From positions 1 through 33,613 of IMG/VR virus record IMGVR_UViG_3300027710_000958: 33,613 nt of DNA. One strand, given 5' to 3'. The notes under the pieces are model-generated. The model was not told the origin of the DNA, searched no databases, and worked only from the letters and a program-made list of their open reading frames with translations. Source of the DNA: a virus. Of the stretch, positions 10,553-20,079 are shown in pieces. The position numbers and the translations under genes are program-made. Numbering within the stretch: the stretch's first letter is position 1; the number at the start of each line of letters is the position of its first letter.

Positions 10553-12694
10553 ATGGGTAAAATTCTCGCCAGCTACCAAAATTTAATTCACGATCGCTTG
10601 TTCGATCTACTAGGCACGACTTCTACAGGTTATGGATCTACCTTGTTGGCAAACCCTGTATCAGCGGGTGATGTTATAGAACCTGATACGTGGAATCAAT
10701 TGGGCTTTGATGTTGTACGTTGTGTAATTCACCAATACGGCCCTGCGTTTGATACTCCTAGCACATACGATTTAGACATTGGTAAAGTGTTACATGCAAC
10801 AACAGGAACACTGGTCACACCTGAAGCACCTGATAGACTGTTTACCAACGTACAGTTGTTATCAGCTACCAGCGCCACAGCACATCCTAGCCAATTGGTA
10901 ACAGAGCCCATCTATCCTGAAGATACCAGCGCCGATAGCTGGAATAATCATTGGGTTGCCGGGCAGTGGCAAGAACTTAGTTCTAATCGCTGGCAAGAAG
11001 TCAACAGAAGTAATGGATATGCAACATCCATGAGTTTTACCTGGTTCCATCCTATAGAATTAAACTATTTCTTTAACCTGGGCGGCTACCTGACTCCTAA
11101 CGTTGTTATTTCGGGAAGCATACCTTACGAAGTAGCATCGTGGCAACCTTTGGTAGACTCTCTAAATACCATAAAATTTGGTAAAGATGAATACTATGCA
11201 ACAATGGCAGATCCTGATAAAATGTACAGAAGGATCCTTAGTAGACCAGCGATCCCGGGCTTGAGCTATGCCAAAGCCATTATTTTAAAATATCAAATTA
11301 GGGATTCTGTTATTTCAATAACGGTTAACTTCATTGCAGGATTTAGCAAACTTAAAAAGACAAAGGGCTCGATCAAAGGAAAGTGGAAGAGTGGTGGCAA
11401 GTGGAAAGGCGGCGGCAAAGGAAAGAAGCAAGATACTGTGGTTAACCTACGAGTTCGTGCAGACGTTTATACCACATACAGTACGGGCGAAACTGGTGGA
11501 GTTCAGGCTCCTATCCCACAGCCACAGTTAGTTGGTGGATTTTTAAGTGCTCCTATTGATCCAGTTGCTCCGTTTACTTTTGCAACAGGATCTGGCAGCG
11601 ATGTTAGAACTATTGTACTACGTAACAACTCAACTCTTACCTGTACAATCTCTGATATTACATTAACAGGTGCAGGCAATGGATATGATGTAGGAACAGT
11701 AAGTACCACCACAATGGTTATTGCCCCAATCAGTTCTAGTAGCTTTACAGTTCAATATTTTGGAGATACTCCGGGATATAATAGAGGCTATATCTATGTC
11801 ACTTCTAACGTTAATCCTGTGGTATTGTTCACAGAAATTAATATTGGCGGCATAGAACCTAACAGTTGGATAACAACCACTACCACTACAGCCTTAATGA
11901 CGCAGGACTTTGTTGTAGATCACGCAGGTGGAAATTACAGAGGATTTGATGTATCAATAGATCCTGTTGATGGATTCTCATACGTGCCAAATATCCCTGG
12001 CGACGAATACGATAATTTTAGAGTAATTTTTAATCCTGTTGGAAGAAGCAACGGAGTATATTCTACAACAGCTACAGTCCTTATTCATCCATTGGATACT
12101 AGCCTTGGTGATATTGTTGCACGTATTCCAATCTCTATTACTAGAAATGTACGAGATCAACATCTAGGATCTTGGATTAGTGCTCACGGATTTATGAATG
12201 AGGTTATTGGATTCAGCTATGACTGGATTGGCGGCATCAAGTATCTAACTATTGGACTTGGTGTAAACTCAACACTATCTCAATTAGGAACAGTAAACAG
12301 TTTTGGTACATGGGACGAAGTGTATCGCATTGAGATTACCGGTGAAGTTGCTACATATCATACAGATGGTAACATTATCAAGTCACAAGACTTCTTTGAA
12401 GGTAATACCATTGGTTATCACTTTGGTGTTGGTAACTCGTTAAATTCAATATGCACAATCAAAGATAATGGCGCAGGCAATTTAAGTATTGTAATGAATA
12501 CAGTGCGTGAACAAACTGGTGACTCTGTGATTGAAGGAACATTGACCAGTTTAGCAAATGCAGCCTATTACTACGATGAAACAGTAAATCGTGTAACACA
12601 GCTAGAAGCCCTAGCACCGTTTACAAATTTCTTTACCGGATTCACTGCTGGTGGAACAGTTAAAACAAAATTAGTCAGACCTAACCTACTGTAA
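10553..12694 (+). CDS. Large beta-rich probable virion protein with ASH/Ig-like domain (713 aa)
   Basis: Begins MGKILASYQNLIHDRLFDLL. Residues 1-260 have no recognised domain. Residues about 266-295 are a Lys/Gly-rich linker (KTKGSIKGKWKSGGKWKGGG). At about 335-430 there is an Ig-like fold of the ASH/choice-of-anchor type: IVLRNNSTLTCTISDITLTG, later IAPISSSSFTVQYFGDTPG and GYIYVTSN. A second Ig-like stretch follows to about 535, then a C-terminal Trp/Gly-rich beta region (SWISAHGFMNEVIGFSYDW) that looks lectin-like. Composition and size suggest an exposed structural protein (fibre, decoration or baseplate). It heads the plus-strand operon of radical SAM genes, so it is also a candidate target for their modifications. 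No signal peptide. Confidence 0.7.
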   Translation: MGKILASYQNLIHDRLFDLLGTTSTGYGSTLLANPVSAGDVIEPDTWNQLGFDVVRCVIHQYGPAFDTPSTYDLDIGKVLHATTGTLVTPEAPDRLFTNVQLLSATSATAHPSQLVTEPIYPEDTSADSWNNHWVAGQWQELSSNRWQEVNRSNGYATSMSFTWFHPIELNYFFNLGGYLTPNVVISGSIPYEVASWQPLVDSLNTIKFGKDEYYATMADPDKMYRRILSRPAIPGLSYAKAIILKYQIRDSVISITVNFIAGFSKLKKTKGSIKGKWKSGGKWKGGGKGKKQDTVVNLRVRADVYTTYSTGETGGVQAPIPQPQLVGGFLSAPIDPVAPFTFATGSGSDVRTIVLRNNSTLTCTISDITLTGAGNGYDVGTVSTTTMVIAPISSSSFTVQYFGDTPGYNRGYIYVTSNVNPVVLFTEINIGGIEPNSWITTTTTTALMTQDFVVDHAGGNYRGFDVSIDPVDGFSYVPNIPGDEYDNFRVIFNPVGRSNGVYSTTATVLIHPLDTSLGDIVARIPISITRNVRDQHLGSWISAHGFMNEVIGFSYDWIGGIKYLTIGLGVNSTLSQLGTVNSFGTWDEVYRIEITGEVATYHTDGNIIKSQDFFEGNTIGYHFGVGNSLNSICTIKDNGAGNLSIVMNTVREQTGDSVIEGTLTSLANAAYYYDETVNRVTQLEALAPFTNFFTGFTAGGTVKTKLVRPNLL

Positions 12695-12720
12695 TTAACT
12701 ACACTGATAATTACTATGTA

Positions 12721-14985
12721 ATGTCAGTATTCAATCACACTCCTTTAGTTTGGGAAATCAACCCAGACCTTGATCCTCAAATGACCTTTGAGGAGTTTAC
12801 CTTCCTACCTCACGAACTTGGCAGTAGCAGTAGTCCTTTTAAATTAGTTTGGTATATTGATCCTCGGGTGAATCCACTAGAAGAAAAAGTGTGGGCAATG
12901 TCTTGTTATCGTAAAGGTGCTGACTACAGGTATTCAAAAGACATGGGCTACATTATGCCCGAAATTAATGTAGAAATAAACCCAGATGTTAATGCTTTTA
13001 CATTTGATGTAGATGTATGTTATCCTGCATTCTGGGAGTTGGATACCTATAAGATATATAAGTTAGATCCTGAATATGCTGACCGTACGAAGCAATGGAT
13101 AGTTAAGTTTAGTCCAAAGTACAAAACTGTTACGAAATGGGAATGGGCTGGAACGATTTCACCTACGTTTGAAATTGTGACAAATCCTGCACTTCCTAAG
13201 TTTAACTACGATCTTGATTACCGTATTCCTTTACATGATCTGTGCTACGAACATGTATGGTATCTCGATAAAAAACTTAGTAAAGAAAAAGTATGGGCAG
13301 TAAAGGTTACTCCTAGTGCAAAAATCACAGGTCGTAAAGAAATGGGAGAAGTTATCCCGGTATTGGAAGATCTAGATGTTGTATTCATTTCGTACAACGA
13401 GCCCAATGCAGAAGAAAATTGGCAGCGTGTTTTAGAAAAAGCTCCACAAGCAAAAAGAGTAGACGGCGTCAAAGGAATCTTCAACGCACACAGAGCAGCG
13501 GCCGAAGTAGCAGATACAGATATGTTCTATGTAGTTGATGGCGATGCATTCCTGGAAGACAGTTGGGATTTTGGATTCCAGCCAGGTATCTTCGACAGGG
13601 ATTGTACATACATCTGGCAGAGTCGTAACCCAGTTAACGATTTAGTATATGGGTATGGTGGTGTTAAATTATTCCCTAAGAGTGCATTACTTAAAATGAA
13701 ACAATGGACAACTTTAGATTTGTCTACTACAGTTGTTCCTAAGTTAAAGGTAATGGATGGCATTAGTAATGTAACAGCATTCAACACAGATCCATTTAGC
13801 ACTTGGCGCAGTGCATTTAGAGAAGTTGTTAAACTTTGTAACAACATAAAAAATAATCCAGACGATTCTGTATCTAAGGACAGAATAAATATCTGGGAAA
13901 CAACAGGTGATAAAATTTTCGGCAAATACTCAATCTCCGGTGCAAAGGCCGGCAAACAATTCTTTGAATCAGCTGACGACTTAACCAAGATTAATGATAG
14001 AGACTATCTACAATCTTTATTTGACAAACAAGAAAAGAGTCGCTATCCTTATATCAAGTTAGTTCATTCTAATCCTACACACCAGGAATGGTTTGTGGTT
14101 AACTGGTGCTTAGGTAATACTTGTAATTTTAAATGCAGTTATTGTCCTACAGATCTTCACAATGCTACGAACCCATGGCCTGAGCTAGATGCTATCAAGA
14201 ACTTTATCTTGCAAGTAAAAGCAGCCCATCCTAATAAAAAGATATACTTTGAGTTTACTGGCGGCGAAGTTACATTGTACAAACACTTTATTGAAGTGTG
14301 CAAGTTTTGCACAGAGCAAGGTGTTCGTGTAGGACTTATCAGCAATGGTAGTAGAACATTACGTTGGTGGGAAGAAAACAAACAATACTTTGATCATGTG
14401 TGTCTAAGTTTCCATCCTGAGTTTGCAGATGAGAAACACTTTATTGAAGTTGTTAAAATTCTACACGATGACTTGCGTACACATGTAAACATTATGATGA
14501 GTCCGGAAAAGTTTGACTTCTGTTATGCTGTGGCTAACAAAGTTAAAAACATTGGCAACATCTCAATGGCATTACAACCATTAATTCATGACTTCGGCGA
14601 AGTACTATACGAATACAACGAATTTCAAAAGAAGATATTTGAAAAGCAACACGAGCTAATTGTTAAGCATATCAAATACACAAAGAGCTTTGACTACTAC
14701 AGAGGTGCAATGCAAACTGTAGCAGCTGATGGATCTACAAGAGTTGCCAGCGCACATAGATTCATTAGTGAGAAAGCTAACGATTGGTCCGGTTGGAAAT
14801 GTTATGCAGGAGTAGAACAATTGATTGTTGATATGGACGGAACCGTACGCCGCGGATGGTGTAAGGTTGGAGAGAACATTGGAAACATACATGATGAACA
14901 ATTGACTCTACCTACAGAACCTGTCGTTTGCGATAAGACAATGTGCCACTGTAACTTTGATATTATGTGTACAAAAGAACTATGA
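12721..14985 (+). CDS. Repeat domain / glycosyltransferase-like / radical SAM / SPASM-like fusion (754 aa)
   Basis: Four regions. Residues 1-215 hold about 2.5 repeats of about 70 aa with the pattern 'vWyLDp....vWavk..p......mG.i.P....' (for example KVWAMSCYRKG, QWIVKFSPKYK, KVWAVKVTPSA). Residues 215-370 look like a GT-A type glycosyltransferase (DVVFISYNEPNAEENW; FYVVDGDAFLEDSW with a DxD-like DGDA at about 272-275). Residues 460-680 are a radical SAM core: C468, C472, C475 in CNFKCSYC, and FTGGEVT. The C-terminus is a cysteine domain (C-x19-C-x22-C-x4-C-x-C) like an auxiliary Fe-S (SPASM-type) domain. Reaction unknown. The combination of a sugar-transferase-like domain with radical SAM in one chain is unusual. 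It is the first radical SAM gene of the plus operon and its stop overlaps the next start (ATGA). Confidence 0.85.
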   Translation: MSVFNHTPLVWEINPDLDPQMTFEEFTFLPHELGSSSSPFKLVWYIDPRVNPLEEKVWAMSCYRKGADYRYSKDMGYIMPEINVEINPDVNAFTFDVDVCYPAFWELDTYKIYKLDPEYADRTKQWIVKFSPKYKTVTKWEWAGTISPTFEIVTNPALPKFNYDLDYRIPLHDLCYEHVWYLDKKLSKEKVWAVKVTPSAKITGRKEMGEVIPVLEDLDVVFISYNEPNAEENWQRVLEKAPQAKRVDGVKGIFNAHRAAAEVADTDMFYVVDGDAFLEDSWDFGFQPGIFDRDCTYIWQSRNPVNDLVYGYGGVKLFPKSALLKMKQWTTLDLSTTVVPKLKVMDGISNVTAFNTDPFSTWRSAFREVVKLCNNIKNNPDDSVSKDRINIWETTGDKIFGKYSISGAKAGKQFFESADDLTKINDRDYLQSLFDKQEKSRYPYIKLVHSNPTHQEWFVVNWCLGNTCNFKCSYCPTDLHNATNPWPELDAIKNFILQVKAAHPNKKIYFEFTGGEVTLYKHFIEVCKFCTEQGVRVGLISNGSRTLRWWEENKQYFDHVCLSFHPEFADEKHFIEVVKILHDDLRTHVNIMMSPEKFDFCYAVANKVKNIGNISMALQPLIHDFGEVLYEYNEFQKKIFEKQHELIVKHIKYTKSFDYYRGAMQTVAADGSTRVASAHRFISEKANDWSGWKCYAGVEQLIVDMDGTVRRGWCKVGENIGNIHDEQLTLPTEPVVCDKTMCHCNFDIMCTKEL

Positions 14986-16400
14986 ACGAAAAATTAATTC
15001 CTATTATTCCTATAAGAGAAAAGACACGAGATCCAATTGATACCGTTTGCGAGTTCAAATGGAACTATCCTATATTTCAAATGGATCGTGGTGAGTTTAG
15101 AAGCTGTTGTCGTACACCCTCCTATACTGTAACCGAAGAAGAATTGCAAGCCAAAGGTCCTAATGCATTTTTGGATAGCGATCGTTTGAAGAAAAGCAGA
15201 ATGGATTTAATTAAAGGAGTCAGGAACGAAGATTGTCGTAGTTGCTGGAACTTAGAAGACCAGGGAATGACTAGTCCACGTATTCCAGAAAACTTCTGGC
15301 ATTTCATGAGAAGGGCTGGAATGATTTCAAAAGAAAATCTAGATAAAGAATACCATCCTGATATCATTAGGACAGAACTTGCTAGAGTTACTTCAATGGA
15401 TGATCGTTTCTTAAATGCAAATAGACCCTACATGCTTGAACTTAGTCTAGGTAATACCTGCGATATGAAATGCATGTATTGTAATCATCACTACAGTAGT
15501 CAATGGGCATCTGAGATGATTAAGAATGGCGAGATTACACAAGAGCAATACGATAGAGAACTACCTAAGCCTGCTCCTAGTTTTGAAACTAATTTTTGGA
15601 AATGGTTTGACACAGTAGGTAGACTACACATACATCGTATTAATATAATTGGTGGCGAACCGTTGATCATTCCTAAGTTTTATGAATACGTAGAATTAAT
15701 GAAAGAGAAGATAGCAATGGTAAAGGATCACTTACCATCAACTATCAAACCTACTCTATGTATTGTTACTAACCTAAATACACCTCCAAACTATTTTAAT
15801 AGATTCATGGATAGACTTGAAGCATTCACAGAAGTATTTGACATTGAGATCTTAATCAGTGCAGAGAGTCTCGGTGCTAGAGCAGAGTACATTCGTAATG
15901 GCGTAGATTGGGAAAGGTTTGAATCAAACATCCATAAACTATTTGCACGTAAAGATGTAAAGTTTACACTAGGATTCTTAATGAGTATTAACGCATTGAG
16001 TATTGCGACTACTAAAGATTTTGTACAATGGGCAACTGAGTTGTCTAAAAAATATGACAGGACCGTACACTTCAAACAAAATATTGTTAATTACCCATTG
16101 TGGCAAGCACCAATGTTGCTACCACCTGAGTTTGCAAAGTATGTAGATGATGCAATTGAATACATGGAACAACATGTTGACAGTATGCCAATTGCTACAG
16201 ACTTCTCAGGAAGATATGATCAGTACATTATATTTTTAAAGAGCTTGTCTGATAGTTTGAAAAACAACACAGCCGACCATACTGCCAACAGAAAGATATT
16301 TCATCATTGGTTCAAGCAGTTTGATGAAAAGAGAAAATTAAACTTTGAAGAAACATTCCCAGAGTATGTTCAATTTTCAAAATACTGTGAGAAGCTATAA
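14982..16400 (+). CDS. Radical SAM protein with N-terminal twitch-type domain (472 aa)
   Basis: Start MNEKLIPIIP at 14982, overlapping the previous stop as ATGA; a frame extension to 14967 is less likely. The N-terminal auxiliary domain has C23, C42, C43, C85 and C88 (SCCRTPSY; CRSCWNLEDQG). The radical SAM core has C160, C164, C167 (CDMKCMYC) binding the [4Fe-4S] that cleaves SAM, then IIGGEPLIIPKF for SAM binding. Family motif ARAEYIRNGV...WERFESNI follows. Twitch/SPASM enzymes carry one or two extra Fe-S clusters and modify peptides, proteins or sugars. Substrate unknown. Ends in FEETFPEY, shared with the next two paralogues. Confidence 0.9.
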   Translation: MNEKLIPIIPIREKTRDPIDTVCEFKWNYPIFQMDRGEFRSCCRTPSYTVTEEELQAKGPNAFLDSDRLKKSRMDLIKGVRNEDCRSCWNLEDQGMTSPRIPENFWHFMRRAGMISKENLDKEYHPDIIRTELARVTSMDDRFLNANRPYMLELSLGNTCDMKCMYCNHHYSSQWASEMIKNGEITQEQYDRELPKPAPSFETNFWKWFDTVGRLHIHRINIIGGEPLIIPKFYEYVELMKEKIAMVKDHLPSTIKPTLCIVTNLNTPPNYFNRFMDRLEAFTEVFDIEILISAESLGARAEYIRNGVDWERFESNIHKLFARKDVKFTLGFLMSINALSIATTKDFVQWATELSKKYDRTVHFKQNIVNYPLWQAPMLLPPEFAKYVDDAIEYMEQHVDSMPIATDFSGRYDQYIIFLKSLSDSLKNNTADHTANRKIFHHWFKQFDEKRKLNFEETFPEYVQFSKYCEKL

Positions 16401-17779
16401 TGGACAAAAAACAATACGTTCCTATCATACAGGTAACTGGCAGTAGCAGTATTAAAGACAAACTACGTATTGCCAAGGACCTAGACAAAGAATTTGGTTT
16501 AGGATTAACACCTGTAGTAGCTAATCAATCTCCTGCATATATTAAGAACCTTAGAGCATTGGTTCCTGAAAACTTTTGTGTGTATCCTTTTATACATCTA
16601 CAAATTGATCCTGATGGTCGTGCTCGCCCTTGTTGTAAGTACAAGGTAGGAGATGCATCGTGGCAGAATGATGTTCCTAAGTTACCAGATGTTAACATTG
16701 ACGAGTTGTGGCATCAACCAGAGTTGCAGGAACTACGAGGACAGTTTATTCGTAACGAAAGACCGTCAGGGTGCAAAGCCTGTTGGGACGAAGAAAAAGC
16801 AGGTATGCAGAGTATGCGGAAATATGAAGAAGGAGGAACGTTGTATCCAGAAACAACGTTCTTTGCACATATCCCTCGTCACTCGCCTAAGAGCTTAGAT
16901 TTAAAATTAAGTAACCTATGTAATCTTAAATGTAGAATCTGTACTCCTTTCCTAAGTAGTCAATGGATCAAAGAACACAAAGATTTAAACTTAGCAGATG
17001 CTAATGTTATTAAAATGTACACTGACAACTCTCGGGAGAAGTTGTTCAAAGATCCTATCAATGCAGAGATACTACAAACATGGGCAAAGAATATTGACCA
17101 CTTAGAGTTCTACGGCGGTGAACCATTACTACAGCAAGAGCATGAACAAGTTCTTTCTATTATCAATGAGTTTGGTAATCCTGCACAAACAAAGATATGG
17201 TACAATACCAACACAACTATTTGCGAAGAAAAGTTTTTTAAAGTGTGGAAGAACTTTAATGAGATTACCATTAGTCTAAGCATAGATGATATTGCTCAAC
17301 GATTTGAATATCAACGCATGAATGCAAAATGGATAGAAACACTTGAAAACATAAACAAGTTTAAGTCGTTTGGTAAAGAATACAATGTCAACTTGAAACT
17401 ACAAGTGTATGTTACTGTTGGATCTTTGAATGTATTTTATCTTAAAGAGCTGATTGAATTTGTAAGAGATAACTTAGATCTGCCAATAGTGTTCAATATG
17501 GTACATTACCCTCACCATTATAGTATTGTAAACCTACCAGAGTCTGTAAAATTAGTGGTAGCAGAAAAACTACGTTCTATTGATTTATCTACAGTTACTA
17601 TGTTAGAGTGGTCTCCTACTATTGATAACTTAATAAGGTTTATGAATGATAGGACATGTAATCAAGATGAATTAACAAAGTTCTTTGATACAACAAAATT
17701 ACATGATGAATATAGGAAACAAGAGTTTGCAGAAACATTTCCTGAGTTGTATAGTTTATTGAAGGAACATAATGTCTGA
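16400..17779 (+). CDS. Radical SAM protein with N-terminal twitch-type domain (459 aa)
   Basis: Begins MDKKQYVPIIQVTGSSSIKD. The auxiliary domain has C60, C78, C79, C125 and C128 (FCVYPFIHLQIDPDGRARPC; CKACWDEEKAGM). The core has C174, C178, C181 (CNLKCRIC), then EFYGGEPLL and a family motif RFEYQRMNAKW. The C-terminal motif VHYPHHYSIVNLP recurs in several paralogues. An extra 50-residue N-terminal segment precedes the auxiliary domain. The start overlaps the previous stop (TAATGG), so it is coupled. Its GGEP segment binds the SAM amino group by family knowledge; substrate unknown. Confidence 0.9.
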   Translation: MDKKQYVPIIQVTGSSSIKDKLRIAKDLDKEFGLGLTPVVANQSPAYIKNLRALVPENFCVYPFIHLQIDPDGRARPCCKYKVGDASWQNDVPKLPDVNIDELWHQPELQELRGQFIRNERPSGCKACWDEEKAGMQSMRKYEEGGTLYPETTFFAHIPRHSPKSLDLKLSNLCNLKCRICTPFLSSQWIKEHKDLNLADANVIKMYTDNSREKLFKDPINAEILQTWAKNIDHLEFYGGEPLLQQEHEQVLSIINEFGNPAQTKIWYNTNTTICEEKFFKVWKNFNEITISLSIDDIAQRFEYQRMNAKWIETLENINKFKSFGKEYNVNLKLQVYVTVGSLNVFYLKELIEFVRDNLDLPIVFNMVHYPHHYSIVNLPESVKLVVAEKLRSIDLSTVTMLEWSPTIDNLIRFMNDRTCNQDELTKFFDTTKLHDEYRKQEFAETFPELYSLLKEHNV

Positions 17780-18944
17780 TACGTTTTGTGCATTGCCTTG
17801 GATAAATCTGTCTACAGATGTTAATGGCTCGTTGCGTCCTTGCTGTAAATTTGCACAACCTAGTCCAACTAACGAATATCAACTGCCAAATATGAAAGAC
17901 GGCAGTTTGGATATTGTGTGGAATGACATTAAGTTTCAGGAGTTACGTCAAGCATTCTTAGATGGTAAGAAGCCACGAGAATGTCAAAGCTGTTGGGACG
18001 AAGAGGCAGCAGGTATTCCTTCGTTTAGATTACAATTTGCCAAAGACAAAAAGATTAACACATCAGGCATGGAGTTTAATCGTATAGCAACAGCTGGTCC
18101 AAAAGCAATAGACTTTAAACTTAATAATGTATGCAATTTAAAATGCAGAATATGTGGTCCACAGGCAAGCTCTACATTCCTTAAAGAGTATCAAGAAATA
18201 TACAATATTAAAGTTGAGGATGGTGCATATTGGTTATCTAATAAAATATTAGGAACAGCCAACGAAGATGTAATTCGACAATGGGCACAGGATCTTGTGC
18301 ATTTAGAAATTACCGGAGGCGAGCCAATGGCAAGCCCGGAGAACATTAAAGTATTAGAGTTGTTGATAAATGAAGGCAGAGCGAGATACATTACTATCTT
18401 GCTTAATACCAACGGAACATTGTATAATAAAAAGTTCCTAGACTTGATTGTACAGTTTAAAGAAGTGACAATGTGTGTTTCTATTGATGACTTAGGAACT
18501 CGTTTAGAATACGAACGTTACCCTGCTGAATGGAATGTAGTGCAAGAAAACATTAAGAAGTTTGCAGCATTACGTGATCAACACAGTAATATATTCCTTA
18601 CATTGTGTCCAACTGTAAGCATCTTTAATGTTTACTTCTTGCCAGACTATCTAGAATGGGCAAAGAGCATTGGGTTCTTTACGTACTATAACATATTACA
18701 TTATCCTCCTAACCACAGCATTAAAAACTTACCTGATAAGATAAAAGACATTGTGTCTGCAAGATTAACAGCACCTGAATTTGATACTGTAAAAAACTTT
18801 TTACATTTATCATGCGACAATGCATCTCTTGTTGAAGAATTTATTAAACTAAATGAAGAACGAGATATGGTACGAGGACAGGACTTTCATAAGACGTTTG
18901 GAGAATGGGCAGCATTGTTGAATGAGTATAGAGCGAATGAATAA
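17772..18944 (+). CDS. Radical SAM protein with N-terminal twitch-type domain (390 aa)
   Basis: Begins MSDTFCALPWINLSTDVNGS, the most typical form of the phage twitch family. Auxiliary Cys at 6, 24, 25, 71 and 74 (LRPCCKF; ECQSCWDEEAAGI). Core C121, C125, C128 (CNLKCRIC), ITGGEPMASPENI, then DDLGTRLEYERYPAEW and a LHYPPNHSIKNLP segment. Overlaps the previous gene by 8 bases. Closely related to the gene before it (same order of motifs, same CWDEE.AG). Probably a paralogue produced by duplication. Substrate unknown. Confidence 0.92.
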   Translation: MSDTFCALPWINLSTDVNGSLRPCCKFAQPSPTNEYQLPNMKDGSLDIVWNDIKFQELRQAFLDGKKPRECQSCWDEEAAGIPSFRLQFAKDKKINTSGMEFNRIATAGPKAIDFKLNNVCNLKCRICGPQASSTFLKEYQEIYNIKVEDGAYWLSNKILGTANEDVIRQWAQDLVHLEITGGEPMASPENIKVLELLINEGRARYITILLNTNGTLYNKKFLDLIVQFKEVTMCVSIDDLGTRLEYERYPAEWNVVQENIKKFAALRDQHSNIFLTLCPTVSIFNVYFLPDYLEWAKSIGFFTYYNILHYPPNHSIKNLPDKIKDIVSARLTAPEFDTVKNFLHLSCDNASLVEEFIKLNEERDMVRGQDFHKTFGEWAALLNEYRANE

Positions 18945-20079
18945 ATTAACAACAACACAAATTGAAGAGTACAATATCAAACGACAACAGTTTGATATGA
19001 ACAGGACAATTAATAAAATCAGTCCGTGTGTTGCTCCTTATAATAACATGTACTTTACCACAGAAGGTAATGTTGCACCTTGCTGGTTGTTAGTAGGACA
19101 TTTAGATAAGTGGAGTCCTACACGCAGTATAAAAGATATCTGGTTTGGTGAGAAGTTTACTGAGTATAGGAACAATCTTAAAGAAGGTATCTTCAACAGC
19201 GATTGTAGAGTATGCAAACAAAAGATTGAAGCAGATACATGGCCGCTGGCATTGGCATATGATGGGTTCAGTATAAAAGAATATCCTACGTTACTAGAGT
19301 TAGAACTTAGCAATCAATGTAATCTTGAATGTGTTATGTGCGAAGGCAGATTGAGTTCTGGTATACGCAAGAATAGAGAACAGCTACCTCCAATGCCACA
19401 GGTATACGATGACAGTTTTGTAGAACAGTTAAAAGAGTTTATTCCTCATTTAGAAGAATTACGATTTAACGGCGGTGAACCTTTTGCACAAAAGATTGTA
19501 TATGATATCTGTATGTTGGTTGCAGAGATTAATCCTGGACTACGAATTAACATTGCCACTAACGGTACTGTATATAATAAACAGGTTAGAGCAATATTAG
19601 AAAAATGTAATGTAAGTTTAAATATCAGCATTGATAGTTTAGATAAAGAAAACTACGAGTCAATTCGTATTAATGGAAACTTTGATGACCTAATGGAAAA
19701 CTTTGCAACATTTAATCAGTACTGCAAAGACAACGACAGAGGTTTGAGTGTAATGGTTAATCCAATGCGTACCAATTGGTGGGAAATGCCCGAGTTTGTT
19801 AAGTTTACAACAGAGAATAAAGTACACCTTTGGTATAATACTATTCACCATCCTGAACATTTAGGCATTTGGAATTTGCCTGCATCCGATCTAAGTGTTA
19901 TTATGCAAACACTAGAGCCACAAGTTGAAGAATTAAAACCAGGTGAAACTGATAATCATGTTGCACATGGTAATTGGGAAAAACTTAATCACTTTGTTCA
20001 TAAACAAGTTTCCAATTGGCATTCTAAACAATTGCTAAGAGAGCAAGAGAAGAAAGTTATTGAAATTAAACCTATATGA
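18937..20079 (+). CDS. Radical SAM protein with N-terminal twitch-type domain (380 aa)
   Basis: Start MNKLTTTQIEEYNIKRQ at 18937 overlaps the previous stop; an in-frame ATG at 18922 is the alternative. Auxiliary Cys at 31, 49, 90 and 93 (GNVAPCW; DCRVC), with only one Cys where the others have CC. Core C128, C132, C135 (CNLECVMC), RFNGGEPFAQ, NIATNGT and SIDSLDKENYESIR. The C-terminal IHHPEHLGIWNLP matches the HYP...NLP motif of its neighbours. Overlaps the SGNH-type hydrolase gene by 4 bases (ATGA). Likely the same pathway; substrate unknown. Confidence 0.9.
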   Translation: MNKLTTTQIEEYNIKRQQFDMNRTINKISPCVAPYNNMYFTTEGNVAPCWLLVGHLDKWSPTRSIKDIWFGEKFTEYRNNLKEGIFNSDCRVCKQKIEADTWPLALAYDGFSIKEYPTLLELELSNQCNLECVMCEGRLSSGIRKNREQLPPMPQVYDDSFVEQLKEFIPHLEELRFNGGEPFAQKIVYDICMLVAEINPGLRINIATNGTVYNKQVRAILEKCNVSLNISIDSLDKENYESIRINGNFDDLMENFATFNQYCKDNDRGLSVMVNPMRTNWWEMPEFVKFTTENKVHLWYNTIHHPEHLGIWNLPASDLSVIMQTLEPQVEELKPGETDNHVAHGNWEKLNHFVHKQVSNWHSKQLLREQEKKVIEIKPI

